Shown: positions 16,875-25,713 of the stretch, piece after piece
How positions within the stretch are numbered: position 1 is the stretch's first letter
How the letters are laid out: each line of letters opens with the position of its first letter
NCBI GenBank assembly: GCA_016183655.1
Contig: JACPEH010000008.1
Location: 434,001 to 498,000 of the forward strand
DNA: 64,000 nucleotides
Reading direction: 5' to 3'
Source of the DNA: Rhodocyclales bacterium
GTDB lineage: Bacteria; Pseudomonadota; Gammaproteobacteria; Burkholderiales; Rhodocyclaceae
The notes under the pieces: generated by a model
The model's database searches: none
What the model saw: only the letters and a program-made list of their open reading frames with translations
Told to the model about the DNA's origin: nothing
Made by a program: the position numbers and the translations under genes

Positions 16875-16881
16875 GCCTAAC
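16875..16881 (-). other. GTTAGGC cassette-boundary box
   Basis: On the minus strand CTGGTTAGGCC lies 31 bases before the start of the 195-residue gene. GTTAGGC is the consensus attC/attI right core and complements the GCCTAGC box at the end of that gene. No paired left half is visible further upstream, so this is either the edge of the array, a remnant attI, or chance. Confidence 0.4.
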
Positions 16882-17258
16882 CAGAAGTAGGTGACATTTT
16901 CACGTATCCATATCCGGCCATTTGTTGCCACATGTGGATATTGCTTTCCACCAGTGGCGATCCACCGCTATCCATTGCTGGATAGTTCATTCGAATCGCC
17001 AGTCCGGAAAACTGACGAGCAGGGTACTGCCCTCGGCCGCGCCATGCAATATGCATTTCACCGTTTGCACGATGGATATTCCCGGCGGCGCTGCATCGGG
17101 AAGCCGGGAAAGCCACCTCGCAGGTGGTGACGCCCGTCGCCCGCAACCCCGACCCACGCATTCCTGCCGTTCATGCCAGCCATGCAGAAGATTCGTTTGA
17201 ACGGGGATGGCGCGCTCACTACCATGCAGCCAACGACACCTCATCACAGGCAGCGGGC
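16882..17258. other. Gap without a supported gene
   Basis: Between the island and the alpha/beta hydrolase there are about 380 bases with no gene I can support. Open frames exist on both strands (for example 16877-17161 minus and 16891-17130 plus) but none shows family features or a good ribosome site. Composition changes here from the AT-richer island to the GC-rich chromosome, so this is the probable right junction. No integrase gene is present. Confidence 0.6.
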
Positions 17259-18242
17259 ATGAACCAGGGCGCTTCGTCGGCACAGCCGATCTCCTTTCCC
17301 GCGGCGGACGGCTATCCGCTGCGGGGGTTCCAGTGGCGGCACGCGCGCGCCGATGGCGGCCGGCCGATCGTGTTGATCAACCCGGCCACCTCGGTGCGCT
17401 GCCGCTACTACGCGCGCTTCGCCGCGTTCCTGCATGCGCACGGCTTCGACGTCGTCACCTACGACTACCGGGGCATCGGCGAATCGCGGCCGGAAAGCCT
17501 GCGGGGGTTCGAGGCGGGGTGGATCGACTGGGGGCGGCTCGATGTCGAGGGGGCGCTCCGCTACGCGCACGAGAATTTTCCCGGCCAGCCGATCCACGTC
17601 GCGGCGCACAGCGTCGGCGGCTTCCTGCTCGGCCTGGCGCCTTCCAGCCACCGCGTTTCCCGGGTGTTCACGATGGGTGCCCAGTACGCCTACTGGCGGG
17701 ACTATGCGCGCCACAAGCGGGCCGGCATGTTCCTCAAGTGGCACGTTTTCATGCCGGCGCTGACGGCGGTGTTCGGCTACTTTCCGGGCGGCCGGCTGGG
17801 CTGGCTGGAAGACACGCCGCGTGGCGTGGTGCGCGACTGGACGGCGCGGCATCCGCGCTTCGAGGAGGCCTGGCGCCGCGGCGCCGTGCGCCTGCCTGAC
17901 CCCGAGCGCCGCGAGCTGGTCGAGCGCTTCGCCGCGCTGCGCGGGGAAACGCTCGCGGTGAGCATGAGCGACGACGAGTTCGGCACCGTCGACGCCATCC
18001 GGCGCCTGCTCGGCTACTACCGCAACAGCCCGCGCACGCACCTGCACCTGACGCCCGCGGCGATCGGCCAGCAGCAGGTCGGCCACTTCGCCTTCTTCAA
18101 CAGCCGCTTCGAGCACAGCCTGTGGAGGATTCCGCTGGAGTGGCTGCGCCACGGGCGGCTGCCGGCGGAGCCGAAGGGCGATGTGCTGACGCTGCAGGCA
18201 GACGCGGCGCAGCGCGCGACGCAGGCCTTCACCGGCACCTGA
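17259..18242 (+). CDS. Alpha/beta hydrolase
   Basis: A 327-residue serine-hydrolase-fold protein. 'VLINPATSVRCRYY' forms the oxyanion strand region, 'DVVTYDYRGIGESRP' is the canonical strand 4 turn, and 'IHVAAHSVGGFLLGL' is the nucleophile elbow with A-H-S-V-G in place of G-x-S-x-G. 'GHFAFF' near residue 275 supplies the likely catalytic His, and 'SMSDDEFG' near 235 the acid. No signal peptide, so cytoplasmic. Start chosen at MNQGASSAQ (17259); 45 upstream open codons look non-coding. Substrate unknown. It is followed after 88 bases by an MFS transporter gene. Confidence 0.8.
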   Translation: MNQGASSAQPISFPAADGYPLRGFQWRHARADGGRPIVLINPATSVRCRYYARFAAFLHAHGFDVVTYDYRGIGESRPESLRGFEAGWIDWGRLDVEGALRYAHENFPGQPIHVAAHSVGGFLLGLAPSSHRVSRVFTMGAQYAYWRDYARHKRAGMFLKWHVFMPALTAVFGYFPGGRLGWLEDTPRGVVRDWTARHPRFEEAWRRGAVRLPDPERRELVERFAALRGETLAVSMSDDEFGTVDAIRRLLGYYRNSPRTHLHLTPAAIGQQQVGHFAFFNSRFEHSLWRIPLEWLRHGRLPAEPKGDVLTLQADAAQRATQAFTGT

Positions 18243-18330
18243 CAGCGGCGCCACCGCGGCGCGTTAAATCGCCGTTGCGGGCCGCCACCAGCGGCACGCG
18301 CATCGGCATCGCACAACGAGAGAAAAGATC

Positions 18331-19554
18331 ATGAGCACACATCGGCAACAGGCGCCCGCGCAGCGCACGAACTTCTGGCTGGTCGTCATCGCCGGCGGCG
18401 CGATCATGGGGATGGCGCTCGGCACCCGCCACGCACAAGGCATCTTCCTGCTGCCGATCACGCTCGACCGCGGCTGGTCGCGCGAGGCCTTCGGCTTCGC
18501 CATCGCGGTGCAGAACCTGATCTGGGGCCTCGCCCAGCCGCTCACCGGGATGATCGCCGACCGCTTTGGCGCGCGCCGGGTACTGGTCGGCGGGCTGTTG
18601 AGCTACGCCGCCGGCCTGTTGCTGATGGCGCAGTCGACGACGCCCACGGCCTTCGTGCTGTCGGCCGGCGTCTGCATCGGCGTGGCGCTGGCCGGTTCGG
18701 CGTTCGCCGTGGTCTATGGCGCGATCAGCCGGCTGGTGCCGGCGGCGCAGCGCAGCCGCGCGCTCGGCGCGACCGGCGCCATCGGCGGCCTCGGGCTGTT
18801 CTTCATGGTGCCGGTGTCGCAGGGGCTGATCGGCATGCTCGGCTGGGCCGGCGCGCTGACCGCGCTGGGCATCGCCTGCGCGCTGCTGCTGCCGGCCGCG
18901 CTGCCGCTGAACGACCGCCCGGACACTTCGGGTGCGCACCGGCAGAGCCTGTCGGCGGCGCTGCGCGAGGCGTTTTCGCATCGCGGCTTCTGGCTGCTCA
19001 ACCTCGGTTTCCTCGCCTGCGGCTTCCAGCTCGCGTTCATCGCCTCGCACCTGCCGGCCTACCTCGCCGACAAGGGGCTGTCCGGCAACCACGCGGTGGC
19101 CGGGCTGGCGATCATCGCGCTCGCCAACGTCGCCGGCACCTACGTCTGCGGCTGGCTCGGCGGCCTGCATCGGCGCAAGCACCTGCTTGCGTACATCTAC
19201 CTGCTGCGCGCGGCGGCGATGGCGGCCTTCGTGCTGACGCCGATCAGCCCGTGGAGCCTGTACCTCTTCTGCGCGGTGATGGGTTTCATCTGGCTAGGCA
19301 CGGTGCCGCTGACCAGCGGCCTCTTGTCGCAGGTGTTCGGCGTGCAGTACATCACCACGCTCTTCGGCCTGGTGTTCTTCGGCCACCAGCTCGGCTCGTT
19401 CTTCGGCGTCTGGCTCGGCGGCTACCTGTTCGACGCGACCGCCTCCTACGATCTGGTGTGGCTGATCGGCATCGGGCTCGGCGTGATCGCCGCGCTGCTG
19501 CACTGGCCGATCGACGACCGCGAGATCGTGCGCGGCGCGGTGGCGGCGGCATGA
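18331..19554 (+). CDS. MFS transporter
   Basis: A 407-residue major facilitator with about twelve transmembrane helices. The loop 2-3 signature appears as 'GMIADRFGARRVLVGGLL', and the first helix as 'FWLVVIAGGAIMGMALGTRH'. The closest pattern is the monocarboxylate/oxalate-formate antiporter-like group, from 'GLAQPLTGMIADRFG' and 'GWSREAFGFAIAVQNLIWG'. Substrate cannot be fixed from sequence. An AGAGAAAAG ribosome site precedes the ATG. Its stop overlaps the start of a 40-residue hydrophobic protein. Confidence 0.85.
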   Translation: MSTHRQQAPAQRTNFWLVVIAGGAIMGMALGTRHAQGIFLLPITLDRGWSREAFGFAIAVQNLIWGLAQPLTGMIADRFGARRVLVGGLLSYAAGLLLMAQSTTPTAFVLSAGVCIGVALAGSAFAVVYGAISRLVPAAQRSRALGATGAIGGLGLFFMVPVSQGLIGMLGWAGALTALGIACALLLPAALPLNDRPDTSGAHRQSLSAALREAFSHRGFWLLNLGFLACGFQLAFIASHLPAYLADKGLSGNHAVAGLAIIALANVAGTYVCGWLGGLHRRKHLLAYIYLLRAAAMAAFVLTPISPWSLYLFCAVMGFIWLGTVPLTSGLLSQVFGVQYITTLFGLVFFGHQLGSFFGVWLGGYLFDATASYDLVWLIGIGLGVIAALLHWPIDDREIVRGAVAAA

Positions 19555-19673
19555 AGCCCTGGCGCGTGGCGGCAGCGGTCGCGCTCGCTACGATGGTCGC
19601 CCTCGCCTTTGCCGGCTGGCTCGCGCCGGACAACATCGTTGCCTTCACCTCGGCGCTGGCGTTCTGCCAGTAG
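19551..19673 (+). CDS. 40-residue single-span membrane protein coupled to the MFS gene
   Basis: A tiny open frame whose ATG overlaps the TGA of the MFS gene (ATGA). It encodes 'MKPWRVAAAVALATMVALAF' followed by 20 more residues ending in a Cys-Gln. The basic start and long hydrophobic run predict one membrane span or an uncleaved signal. The overlap suggests translational coupling and a role beside the transporter, as small accessory subunits are known for several transporters. There is no family match I can name, so it may also be chance. Confidence 0.45.
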   Translation: MKPWRVAAAVALATMVALAFAGWLAPDNIVAFTSALAFCQ

Positions 19674-19761
19674 CCGGGAGAGGCCTCGTCCCGATCCGGC
19701 ACGCGTACTCGGCGAGGCGGTGCCCGGATGACGGCGACGCCGGACCGCCAGTCCGACTAAA

Positions 19762-19928
19762 AGTCAGTCAACTCGAATCCGGTTGATGTAACCCCCGTCA
19801 TTCCGGGCTTGACCCGGAATCCAGGGGGTAGGCTCGTGCGTTGGCGGAGCAAGTGTTTGCGGGGTTTTCCTGGATTCCGGGTCAAGCCCGGAATGACGAA
19901 CCTATCCATCCGTTCCAACATGACTGAC
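19762..19928. repeat. Composite palindromic element, copy 2
   Basis: Bounded by AGTCAGTCA (19762-19770) and TGACTGAC (19921-19928), with REP-like hairpins at about 19799-19823 and 19870-19895. The spacer GGTAGGCTCGTGCGTTGGCG and the block ACGAACCTATCCATCCGT are nearly identical to copy 1 at 9547-9693, while about 20 extra bases follow the left end. It occupies most of the 325-base gap between the 40-residue protein and rhlE. Confidence 0.8.
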
Positions 19929-19998
19929 GACTACGTTCGGCTGCTGCTGAACGCGGATCGCCGCGCGCCAACCCTCGGCGCGCAAGCTCCCTCCCCGC

Positions 19999-21372
19999 TC
20001 AGTGATGCCGCTGCCCGCTGCGATGCCCCGGGTTGGCCGACGGCGCGGCGCCGTCCTGCGGCTTGCCGCCGCCACGGCGTCGACGGCCGGCGTTCTGCGG
20101 CTGGCCACCGCCCGGCTTTTGCCCGCCCGCGGGCTTCTGGCCGTTGCCGGCGGCATTGCCGCGCGGCGTCTGTTGCTGGCCCTGACGCTGGCCCTGGCGC
20201 TGGCCGTTGCCGCGCGGCGGCGGTGCCGAGACCGAGGGCACGGCGCTCGGCTCGAAGCCGGGCAGCGTCAGTTTTTCCAGGTCGCGCTTGATCAGCTTCT
20301 CGATGTCACGCAGGTAGGCGCGCTCGTCGGCGCAGACCAGCGACAGCGCCTCGCCTTCCATGCCGGCGCGGCCGGTGCGGCCGATGCGGTGCACGTAGTC
20401 TTCGGAGATGTTCGGCAGTTCGAAGTTGATGACGTGCGGCAGCGCGTCGATGTCGATGCCGCGCGCGGCGATGTCGGTGGCGACCAGCGCCACCAGCTTG
20501 CCGTCCTTGAATTCGTTCAGCGCGCGCACGCGGGCGCCCTGCGACTTGTTGCCGTGCAGCGCCGCCGAGCGGATGCCGGCCTTGTCCAGCTTGCGCGACA
20601 GCGCATCGGCGCCGTGCTTGGTGCGCGTGAAGACGAGCACCTGGTGCCAGCCGTGGGTTTCGAACAGGTGGATCAGCAGCGACGCCTTGTTCTCGCGGTC
20701 GACGTGGATGACGCGCTGCGCGACCGATTCGGCAGCGGTGTTGCGGCGCGCGACTTCGACGCTTTCCGGGTTGTGCAGGAAGGTCTGCGCCAGTTCGCGG
20801 ATCTCGTCGGAAAAGGTGGCCGAGAAGAGCAGGCTCTGCTTCTGCTTGGGCATCACCGCGAGGATCTTGCGGATGTCGCGGATGAAGCCCATGTCGAGCA
20901 TGCGGTCGGCTTCGTCGAGGACGAGGATCTCGACCGCCGAGAGGTCGACGGTCCGCTGCTGCATGTGGTCCATCAGCCGGCCCGGCGTGGCGACGAGGAT
21001 GTCGACGCCGCGCGCCAGCGCCTGGACCTGCGGGTTCATGCCGACGCCGCCGAAGACGGCGAGCGACTTCAGCGGCAGGTGCGCGCCGTAGGTGCGCACG
21101 CTTTCCTCGACCTGCATCGCCAGCTCGCGCGTCGGCGTCAGCACCAGCGTGCGCGGCTGCTTCGGCCGCGAGCGGCCCTTCGACAGCAGTTCGAGGATCG
21201 GCAGCGTGAAGCCGGCGGTCTTGCCGGTGCCGGTCTGCGCGCAGGCCATCAGGTCGCGTCCGGCGAGGACGACGGGAATGGCTTGCGCCTGGATCGGGGT
21301 CGGGGTGTCGTAGCCCTGCGCGGCAACGGCACGCAGGATCCCGGCCGAGAGGCCGAGGTCGGTGAATTTCAT
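19999..21372 (-). CDS. rhlE: DEAD-box RNA helicase RhlE
   Basis: A 457-residue ATP-dependent RNA helicase. The motifs are in order: Q motif '[14 protein letters not shown]', Walker A 'AQTGTGKT', 'PTRELA', 'GTP'-type '[10 protein letters not shown]', '[13 protein letters not shown]', 'SATF', '[10 protein letters not shown]' and '[10 protein letters not shown]'. The C-terminal 75 residues are Gly/Gln/Arg-rich and low-complexity, as in RhlE, and probably bind RNA. The start at MKFTDLGLS (21372) is the family start; a 63-codon open extension is not. RhlE acts in ribosome assembly and RNA turnover. It is monocistronic here. Confidence 0.92.
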   Translation of the reverse strand: MKFTDLGLSAGILRAVAAQGYDTPTPIQAQAIPVVLAGRDLMACAQTGTGKTAGFTLPILELLSKGRSRPKQPRTLVLTPTRELAMQVEESVRTYGAHLPLKSLAVFGGVGMNPQVQALARGVDILVATPGRLMDHMQQRTVDLSAVEILVLDEADRMLDMGFIRDIRKILAVMPKQKQSLLFSATFSDEIRELAQTFLHNPESVEVARRNTAAESVAQRVIHVDRENKASLLIHLFETHGWHQVLVFTRTKHGADALSRKLDKAGIRSAALHGNKSQGARVRALNEFKDGKLVALVATDIAARGIDIDALPHVINFELPNISEDYVHRIGRTGRAGMEGEALSLVCADERAYLRDIEKLIKRDLEKLTLPGFEPSAVPSVSAPPPRGNGQRQGQRQGQQQTPRGNAAGNGQKPAGGQKPGGGQPQNAGRRRRGGGKPQDGAAPSANPGHRSGQRHH

Positions 21373-21622
21373 GGGTTTCTTGCTCCGAGAATCAGGCCCC
21401 GCGCTCATCGGCGCGTCAGTCGGGACCATCGGAATCTTGTGTAGTGACCGGAGTGGTCGGTGATGCCGCAGCGCGACTGACCGGCGCGGCGACGAGGTGC
21501 GCAGTCTAACACGGACAGGGGGCGCTCCGGGCGGGAACGTTTCGCAGCGATCCCCCTCCAAGCGGAAGGGCTTTCGACGAAGTCGGCGCCCTCACCCCCA
21601 ACCGGAGAGGAGACAGGAAACA

Positions 21623-21922
21623 ATGAAAATGGTCATCTGGGTTCTTTGGCCGGCTTTCGCCGCCGCCGGCGTCGCCGAAGTCGTCTTCTTCACGCTGATC
21701 GATCCGCAGCAGCTCTACCTGCTCGGGCAGCCGATCAACGTGTCGCCGATGACCACCTACTCGATCGGTTTCCTGCTCTTCTGGCTGGTCTGCGCCGGCG
21801 CCTGCCTGATGACCTGGTTCATGCTGCCGGCCGACGTGAAGAAGCTGCTCGCCCAGCACGCCGCGGAACACCCGGATCTGGCGCGGCGGGCGGAACGGGC
21901 GCGGTCGGAGTTGCAGCACTGA
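21623..21922 (+). CDS. Small two-span membrane protein
   Basis: A 99-residue protein with two predicted transmembrane helices (about 4-26 'VIWVLWPAFAAAGVAEVVFF' and 45-68 'SIGFLLFWLVCAGACLMTWF') joined by a loop containing 'DPQQLYLLGQPINVSPMTTY', then a charged cytoplasmic tail. It resembles uncharacterised inner-membrane proteins common in Rhodocyclales-like genomes. An AGGAGA-type site lies ahead of the ATG at 21623. It is divergent from rhlE across 250 bases. Function unknown. Confidence 0.75.
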   Translation: MKMVIWVLWPAFAAAGVAEVVFFTLIDPQQLYLLGQPINVSPMTTYSIGFLLFWLVCAGACLMTWFMLPADVKKLLAQHAAEHPDLARRAERARSELQH

Positions 21923-22012
21923 CGCTGCTGAATCGCGGGCATTCCCCGTCGCTCCGGCGACAGCGGGGTGTCGGGGGGCGGTAACGGCGCTTCAGCTTTA
22001 TCTACGGCCGAG

Positions 22013-22046
22013 GTGGATTCCGGCTTTCGCCGGAATGACGGGGGGC
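22013..22046. repeat. REP-like hairpin
   Basis: GGATTCCGGCTTTCGCCGGAATGACGGGGGGCG, the same interspersed palindrome as at 2.8, 9.6, 11.1 and 19.8 kb. It lies in the 314-base gap between the small membrane protein gene and the chemoreceptor. A related CACCCCGGTGAAAG block follows at about 22111. Nothing else is recognised in this gap. Confidence 0.75.
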
Positions 22047-22236
22047 GTTAGCCGTTGCTCGCGCCCCCGTTGCCGCCTTTGTCGAAACCCGACGACGGTA
22101 GAAGTCTGTCACCCCGGTGAAAGCGCCCCGCAGGAAGTACCCTTGGGGTGCCGGGGTCCAGCCGCGGCGCTCCAGCATTCCCGAAGGCCGAATGGATTCC
22201 GGCTCGGCCCCGAGTTCACCAAGGGGCCGGCCGGCC

Positions 22237-24255
22237 TTACACGTGGAAGCGGGCGATCAGCCCGCGCAGCTCCTGCGACAGATGCTCCAGCCGCCCGGCT
22301 TCTTGTTCGGCGCGGACGACGACGGCGTCGTTCTGGCTGGCCATGTCGGCGATGCGCACGACGAAGTCGCGGATCGCCTGCACCGACTCGGCCTGCGAGC
22401 GCATCGCGCCGGTGATCACGTCGACGCCTTCCGAGGTCTTGGCGACCGACTGGCTGGCCGACGAGAGGCGGCCGGAAACGTCCTGCAGGAAGCCTTCGCT
22501 GGCGGAGAGCGAGTCCTTGCCGCGGGTGATGGCGCCGGTGACGCCGTCGGAGCGGGCGTTGATCTCCTGCGTCAGGCGGTCGATCTCGTTGGCCGACTTG
22601 GCCGACTTCTCGGCGAGCTTCCTGACTTCGTCGGCGACGACGGCGAAGCCGCGGCCATGCTCGCCGGCGCGGGCGGCCTCGATCGCGGCGTTCAATGCGA
22701 GCAGGTTGGTCTGCTCGGCGATGTCGCGCACCTGGCCGGTCATGCCGTGGATGTCCAGCGTCGCGCGCACGAACTCGGCGACGGTGACGGCGATCTGCTC
22801 GACCGCCTCGCGCACGACGCGGATCTCGTCGAGCATGCGCATCAGGTTCTTGTAGCCGTCGTCGGTCTGCTGGCGGCTGTCGCGCGCGATGTGGTCGACT
22901 TCGCCGGCATTGGTGGCGACGCTGCGGATGCTGTCGGCCATGGCGTCGGCCGACGACGCCGTCTCCTGCGTCAGCCGGCTCTGCTCGGAGGAGCTGGCGG
23001 CCAGCTGGTGGGTGGCGTCGTTCATCGTGTGCGCGGCGTCGAGCAGCGCCCCGGCACTGGTCTGCAGCGTATTGATGACGTCGCGGAACGAATCGGCCAT
23101 GCGGTTGAAGCTGTCGGCGATGTCGGCGAATTCGTCGCGCGTGCCAACCTCGATGCGGTGGCCGAGCTCGCCGTCGGCCAGCCGCTTGCCGCCTTCCATC
23201 AGGCAGCGCGTGCCGCCCTTCATGCTCAGGTAGGAACCGACCGAGAGGTAGCCGGCGACGAGCATGCCGACCAGCACCGCGAACAGGTTGAGGTTGCGCT
23301 TGCGTTCGAGGTCGACCAGCCGGGATTCGAGGCGTGCCTGCAGCGACTGGGCAACCAGCCCTTCCAGCTGCTGCGCGGCGGCGCGCGGCGGATCGGTCTT
23401 TTCCAGCGCCTCGGCGACCGGGATGTTGATGTCGCCGGAGCTGACCAGGCGGCCGTCGATCAGCCGCCGCGTCAGGTCGATGCCCTTCTGCACGTCGACC
23501 AGCCCCTTGTCGAAGCCGCTCTTCAGTTCGGGCGCGGCGCGGCCGACCTTGTCGAGGTTTTCCTTGACCCGGCCGAGCTGGCTGACGGCGTCGCTGGTCA
23601 GCCGGTCGAGGCGGCCGACGTCGGTGGCGTCGATCATCTGCACGCTGGCGATGTTGGCGACGCGCAGGCGGATCTGGCCGACCGTTTCCAGCAGTTGCGG
23701 CAGGCGGTTGACCAGCGTGTCGTAGAGGTAGTTGGCATCCACTTCCGGGTCCAGCGTCAGGCCGGCCTCGTCGGCGGTCAGCCGCGCCTGCGCGGCGAGG
23801 CGGTCGCCGAAGCGCTGGTGCAGCTCGCGGATCTCGGGCGCCGACGAGTTGCCGATCACCTGGTTGAACAGCTGCCATTCCTTGTCGAGCGCCTGCCACG
23901 ATTCGCCGAGCGCGCCGCTGCTCTGTGAGCGCTTGCTTGCGTCGGCCAGCGCCGTACCGATCTGCTTGCGCAGTTCGGCGGTGTCCTTTTCCGTCGCGGA
24001 GCTGTCGCCGAAGGCGATCAGCGAGGACGACAGCAGGTGGCGATCGAGCAGCTGGTTGATGCTGCGCAGCGCAACGACGCGGGCGACGCCGTCGACCTCG
24101 TCACGCGTTTTCGACAGGCGTTCGTTGACGGCGACCAGGAACTGCACGAGCAGGACGGCGATCAGCAGGCCGCCGGCAGCACCGATGATGATGAAGCGCG
24201 CGGCAAAGCGCATGCGGTTCATCAAGCCTACGGCTGGGGCAAAGAAAAACGACAT
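22237..24255 (-). CDS. Methyl-accepting chemotaxis protein
   Basis: A 672-residue chemoreceptor. Layout: N-terminal transmembrane helix (about 22-45), a long helical periplasmic ligand-binding region of about 270 residues, a second transmembrane helix near 315-335, a HAMP domain (about 335-390, '[20 protein letters not shown]') and the cytoplasmic signalling hairpin. The tip that binds CheA/CheW is visible as '[20 protein letters not shown]' followed by '[16 protein letters not shown]'. A GGAGGA ribosome site supports the ATG at 24255. The long helical sensor suggests a four-helix or HBM-type domain; ligand unknown. No other chemotaxis genes are adjacent. Confidence 0.93.
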   Translation of the reverse strand: MSFFFAPAVGLMNRMRFAARFIIIGAAGGLLIAVLLVQFLVAVNERLSKTRDEVDGVARVVALRSINQLLDRHLLSSSLIAFGDSSATEKDTAELRKQIGTALADASKRSQSSGALGESWQALDKEWQLFNQVIGNSSAPEIRELHQRFGDRLAAQARLTADEAGLTLDPEVDANYLYDTLVNRLPQLLETVGQIRLRVANIASVQMIDATDVGRLDRLTSDAVSQLGRVKENLDKVGRAAPELKSGFDKGLVDVQKGIDLTRRLIDGRLVSSGDINIPVAEALEKTDPPRAAAQQLEGLVAQSLQARLESRLVDLERKRNLNLFAVLVGMLVAGYLSVGSYLSMKGGTRCLMEGGKRLADGELGHRIEVGTRDEFADIADSFNRMADSFRDVINTLQTSAGALLDAAHTMNDATHQLAASSSEQSRLTQETASSADAMADSIRSVATNAGEVDHIARDSRQQTDDGYKNLMRMLDEIRVVREAVEQIAVTVAEFVRATLDIHGMTGQVRDIAEQTNLLALNAAIEAARAGEHGRGFAVVADEVRKLAEKSAKSANEIDRLTQEINARSDGVTGAITRGKDSLSASEGFLQDVSGRLSSASQSVAKTSEGVDVITGAMRSQAESVQAIRDFVVRIADMASQNDAVVVRAEQEAGRLEHLSQELRGLIARFHV

Positions 24256-24511
24256 CGGTCTCCTCCATGATTCTTATGTGATTTGTCGTGCCTGACCGGC
24301 GACGGCCGACACAATCCCGCTACAGTATTTCCAAAGCGACGGGTCAGACCAATTGTGGATTTCCACAGAACGACAAGGTTTTTTATAGGGGATTCTGCGC
24401 CGCTTCGGGCAGCAAGAAAGTCAACGCGACGACAAAGTACGAAACTTGTCGTCGCCGGGCGGGAACGCAGCGGAGGGAAAAGCCGCCGGCGACGGGCGTC
24501 GCCGGCGCGGG

Positions 24512-25708
24512 TCAGATCAGGCTGAGGCCGCGATCGAGGTCGGCCTGCAGGTCGGCCACCGCTTCCAGGCCGACAGCGACGCGCAGCAGGCCTTCGCTGA
24601 TGCCGGCGGCGGCCCGCGCTTCCGGCGTGATGCGGCCGTGCGTGGTCGACGCCGGATGGGTCAGCGTCGTCTTGGTGTCGCCGAGGTTGGCGGTGATCGA
24701 CAGCAGCCGGCACGAGTCGACGACGCGCCAGGCTTCGGCGCGCGCGCCCTTCACTTCGAAGGAGACGATGGCACCGCCGCCCTGCTGCTGGCGCATCGCC
24801 AGCGCGTGCTGCGGGTGCGACGGCAGGCCGGGGTAGAACACGCGCGCCACCTTGGGGTGCGCTTCCAGCCACTGCGCCAGCTGCAGCGCGCGGGCCGACT
24901 GCGCCTCCATGCGGATCTGCAGCGTCTCGATGCCCTTCAGCAGGACCCAGGCGTTGAATGCGGAGAGCGTCGGGCCGGCGGTGCGCAGGAAGGTGAACAC
25001 CGGGTCGATGTATTTCTTCGGGCCGACGACGGCGCCGCCGAGTACGCGGCCCTGGCCGTCGAGGTACTTGGTCGCCGAGTGCACGACGAGGTCGGCGCCG
25101 AGGTCGAGCGGGCGCTGCAGGATCGGCGTGCAGAAGCAGTTGTCGACGGCGACGAGGATGCCGCGCGCGTGCGCGACTTCGCACAGCGCCCGGATGTCGG
25201 CGATCTCGGTGAGCGGGTTCGACGGCGTCTCCAGGAAGAACAGCCGGGTGTTCGGGCGGATCGCCGCTTCCCAGGCACCGACGTCGGTCTGCGACACGGT
25301 GGTGGTCTCGATGCCGAAGCGCGACAGGATGTTGTTGAACATCTGCAGCGTCGCGCCGAACAGGCTGTTGGAGGCGACGATGTGGTCGCCGGCGCTGAGG
25401 TGCGCCATGATCAGCGCCATGATCGCCGACATGCCGCTGGCCGTGGCCACCCCGGCCTCGGCGCCTTCGAGCGCGGCGAGGCGCTCCTGGAAGGCGTTGA
25501 CGGTGGGGTTGGTGAAGCGCGAGTAGACGCAGCCCTCCTCCGCGCCGGAGAAGCGCGCGGCGGCCTGTGCGGCGCTGTCGAAGACGAAGCTGGAGGTCAG
25601 GTACATCGCCTCCGAATGCTCGTTGAACTGGCTGCGCGCGGTGCCGGCACGGACGGCCAGCGTTTCCAGCTGGTAGTCGGGCACGGCGTCGTGTTTGTTC
25701 TCGGCCAT
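24512..25708 (-). CDS. metZ: O-succinylhomoserine sulfhydrylase
   Basis: A 398-residue PLP enzyme of the Cys/Met metabolism family. It makes homocysteine directly from O-succinylhomoserine and sulfide in methionine synthesis. The PLP Lys is in 'VVHSATKYLDGQGRVLGG'; 'TSSFVFDSAAQAAARFSG' and 'YSRFTNPTVNAFQERLAALE' are typical N-terminal blocks, and 'SITANLGDTKTTLTHPASTT' the C-terminal one. The ATG at 25708 follows the purF stop by five bases. The frame is open to 26509 through purF but only this start is family-like. purF-metZ adjacency is common in betaproteobacteria and supports MetZ over cystathionine synthases. Confidence 0.92.
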   Translation of the reverse strand: MAENKHDAVPDYQLETLAVRAGTARSQFNEHSEAMYLTSSFVFDSAAQAAARFSGAEEGCVYSRFTNPTVNAFQERLAALEGAEAGVATASGMSAIMALIMAHLSAGDHIVASNSLFGATLQMFNNILSRFGIETTTVSQTDVGAWEAAIRPNTRLFFLETPSNPLTEIADIRALCEVAHARGILVAVDNCFCTPILQRPLDLGADLVVHSATKYLDGQGRVLGGAVVGPKKYIDPVFTFLRTAGPTLSAFNAWVLLKGIETLQIRMEAQSARALQLAQWLEAHPKVARVFYPGLPSHPQHALAMRQQQGGGAIVSFEVKGARAEAWRVVDSCRLLSITANLGDTKTTLTHPASTTHGRITPEARAAAGISEGLLRVAVGLEAVADLQADLDRGLSLI

Positions 25709-25713
25709 CCGCC

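Noticed and set aside
16877..17161. 94-codon minus-strand frame between the island and the hydrolase
   Set aside because: No family features or ribosome site, and a competing plus-strand frame is equally open; the region is probably the island junction.
9547..19928. REP clusters as a CRISPR array
   Set aside because: Repeats are hairpins in both orientations, not regularly spaced, and no cas genes are present.
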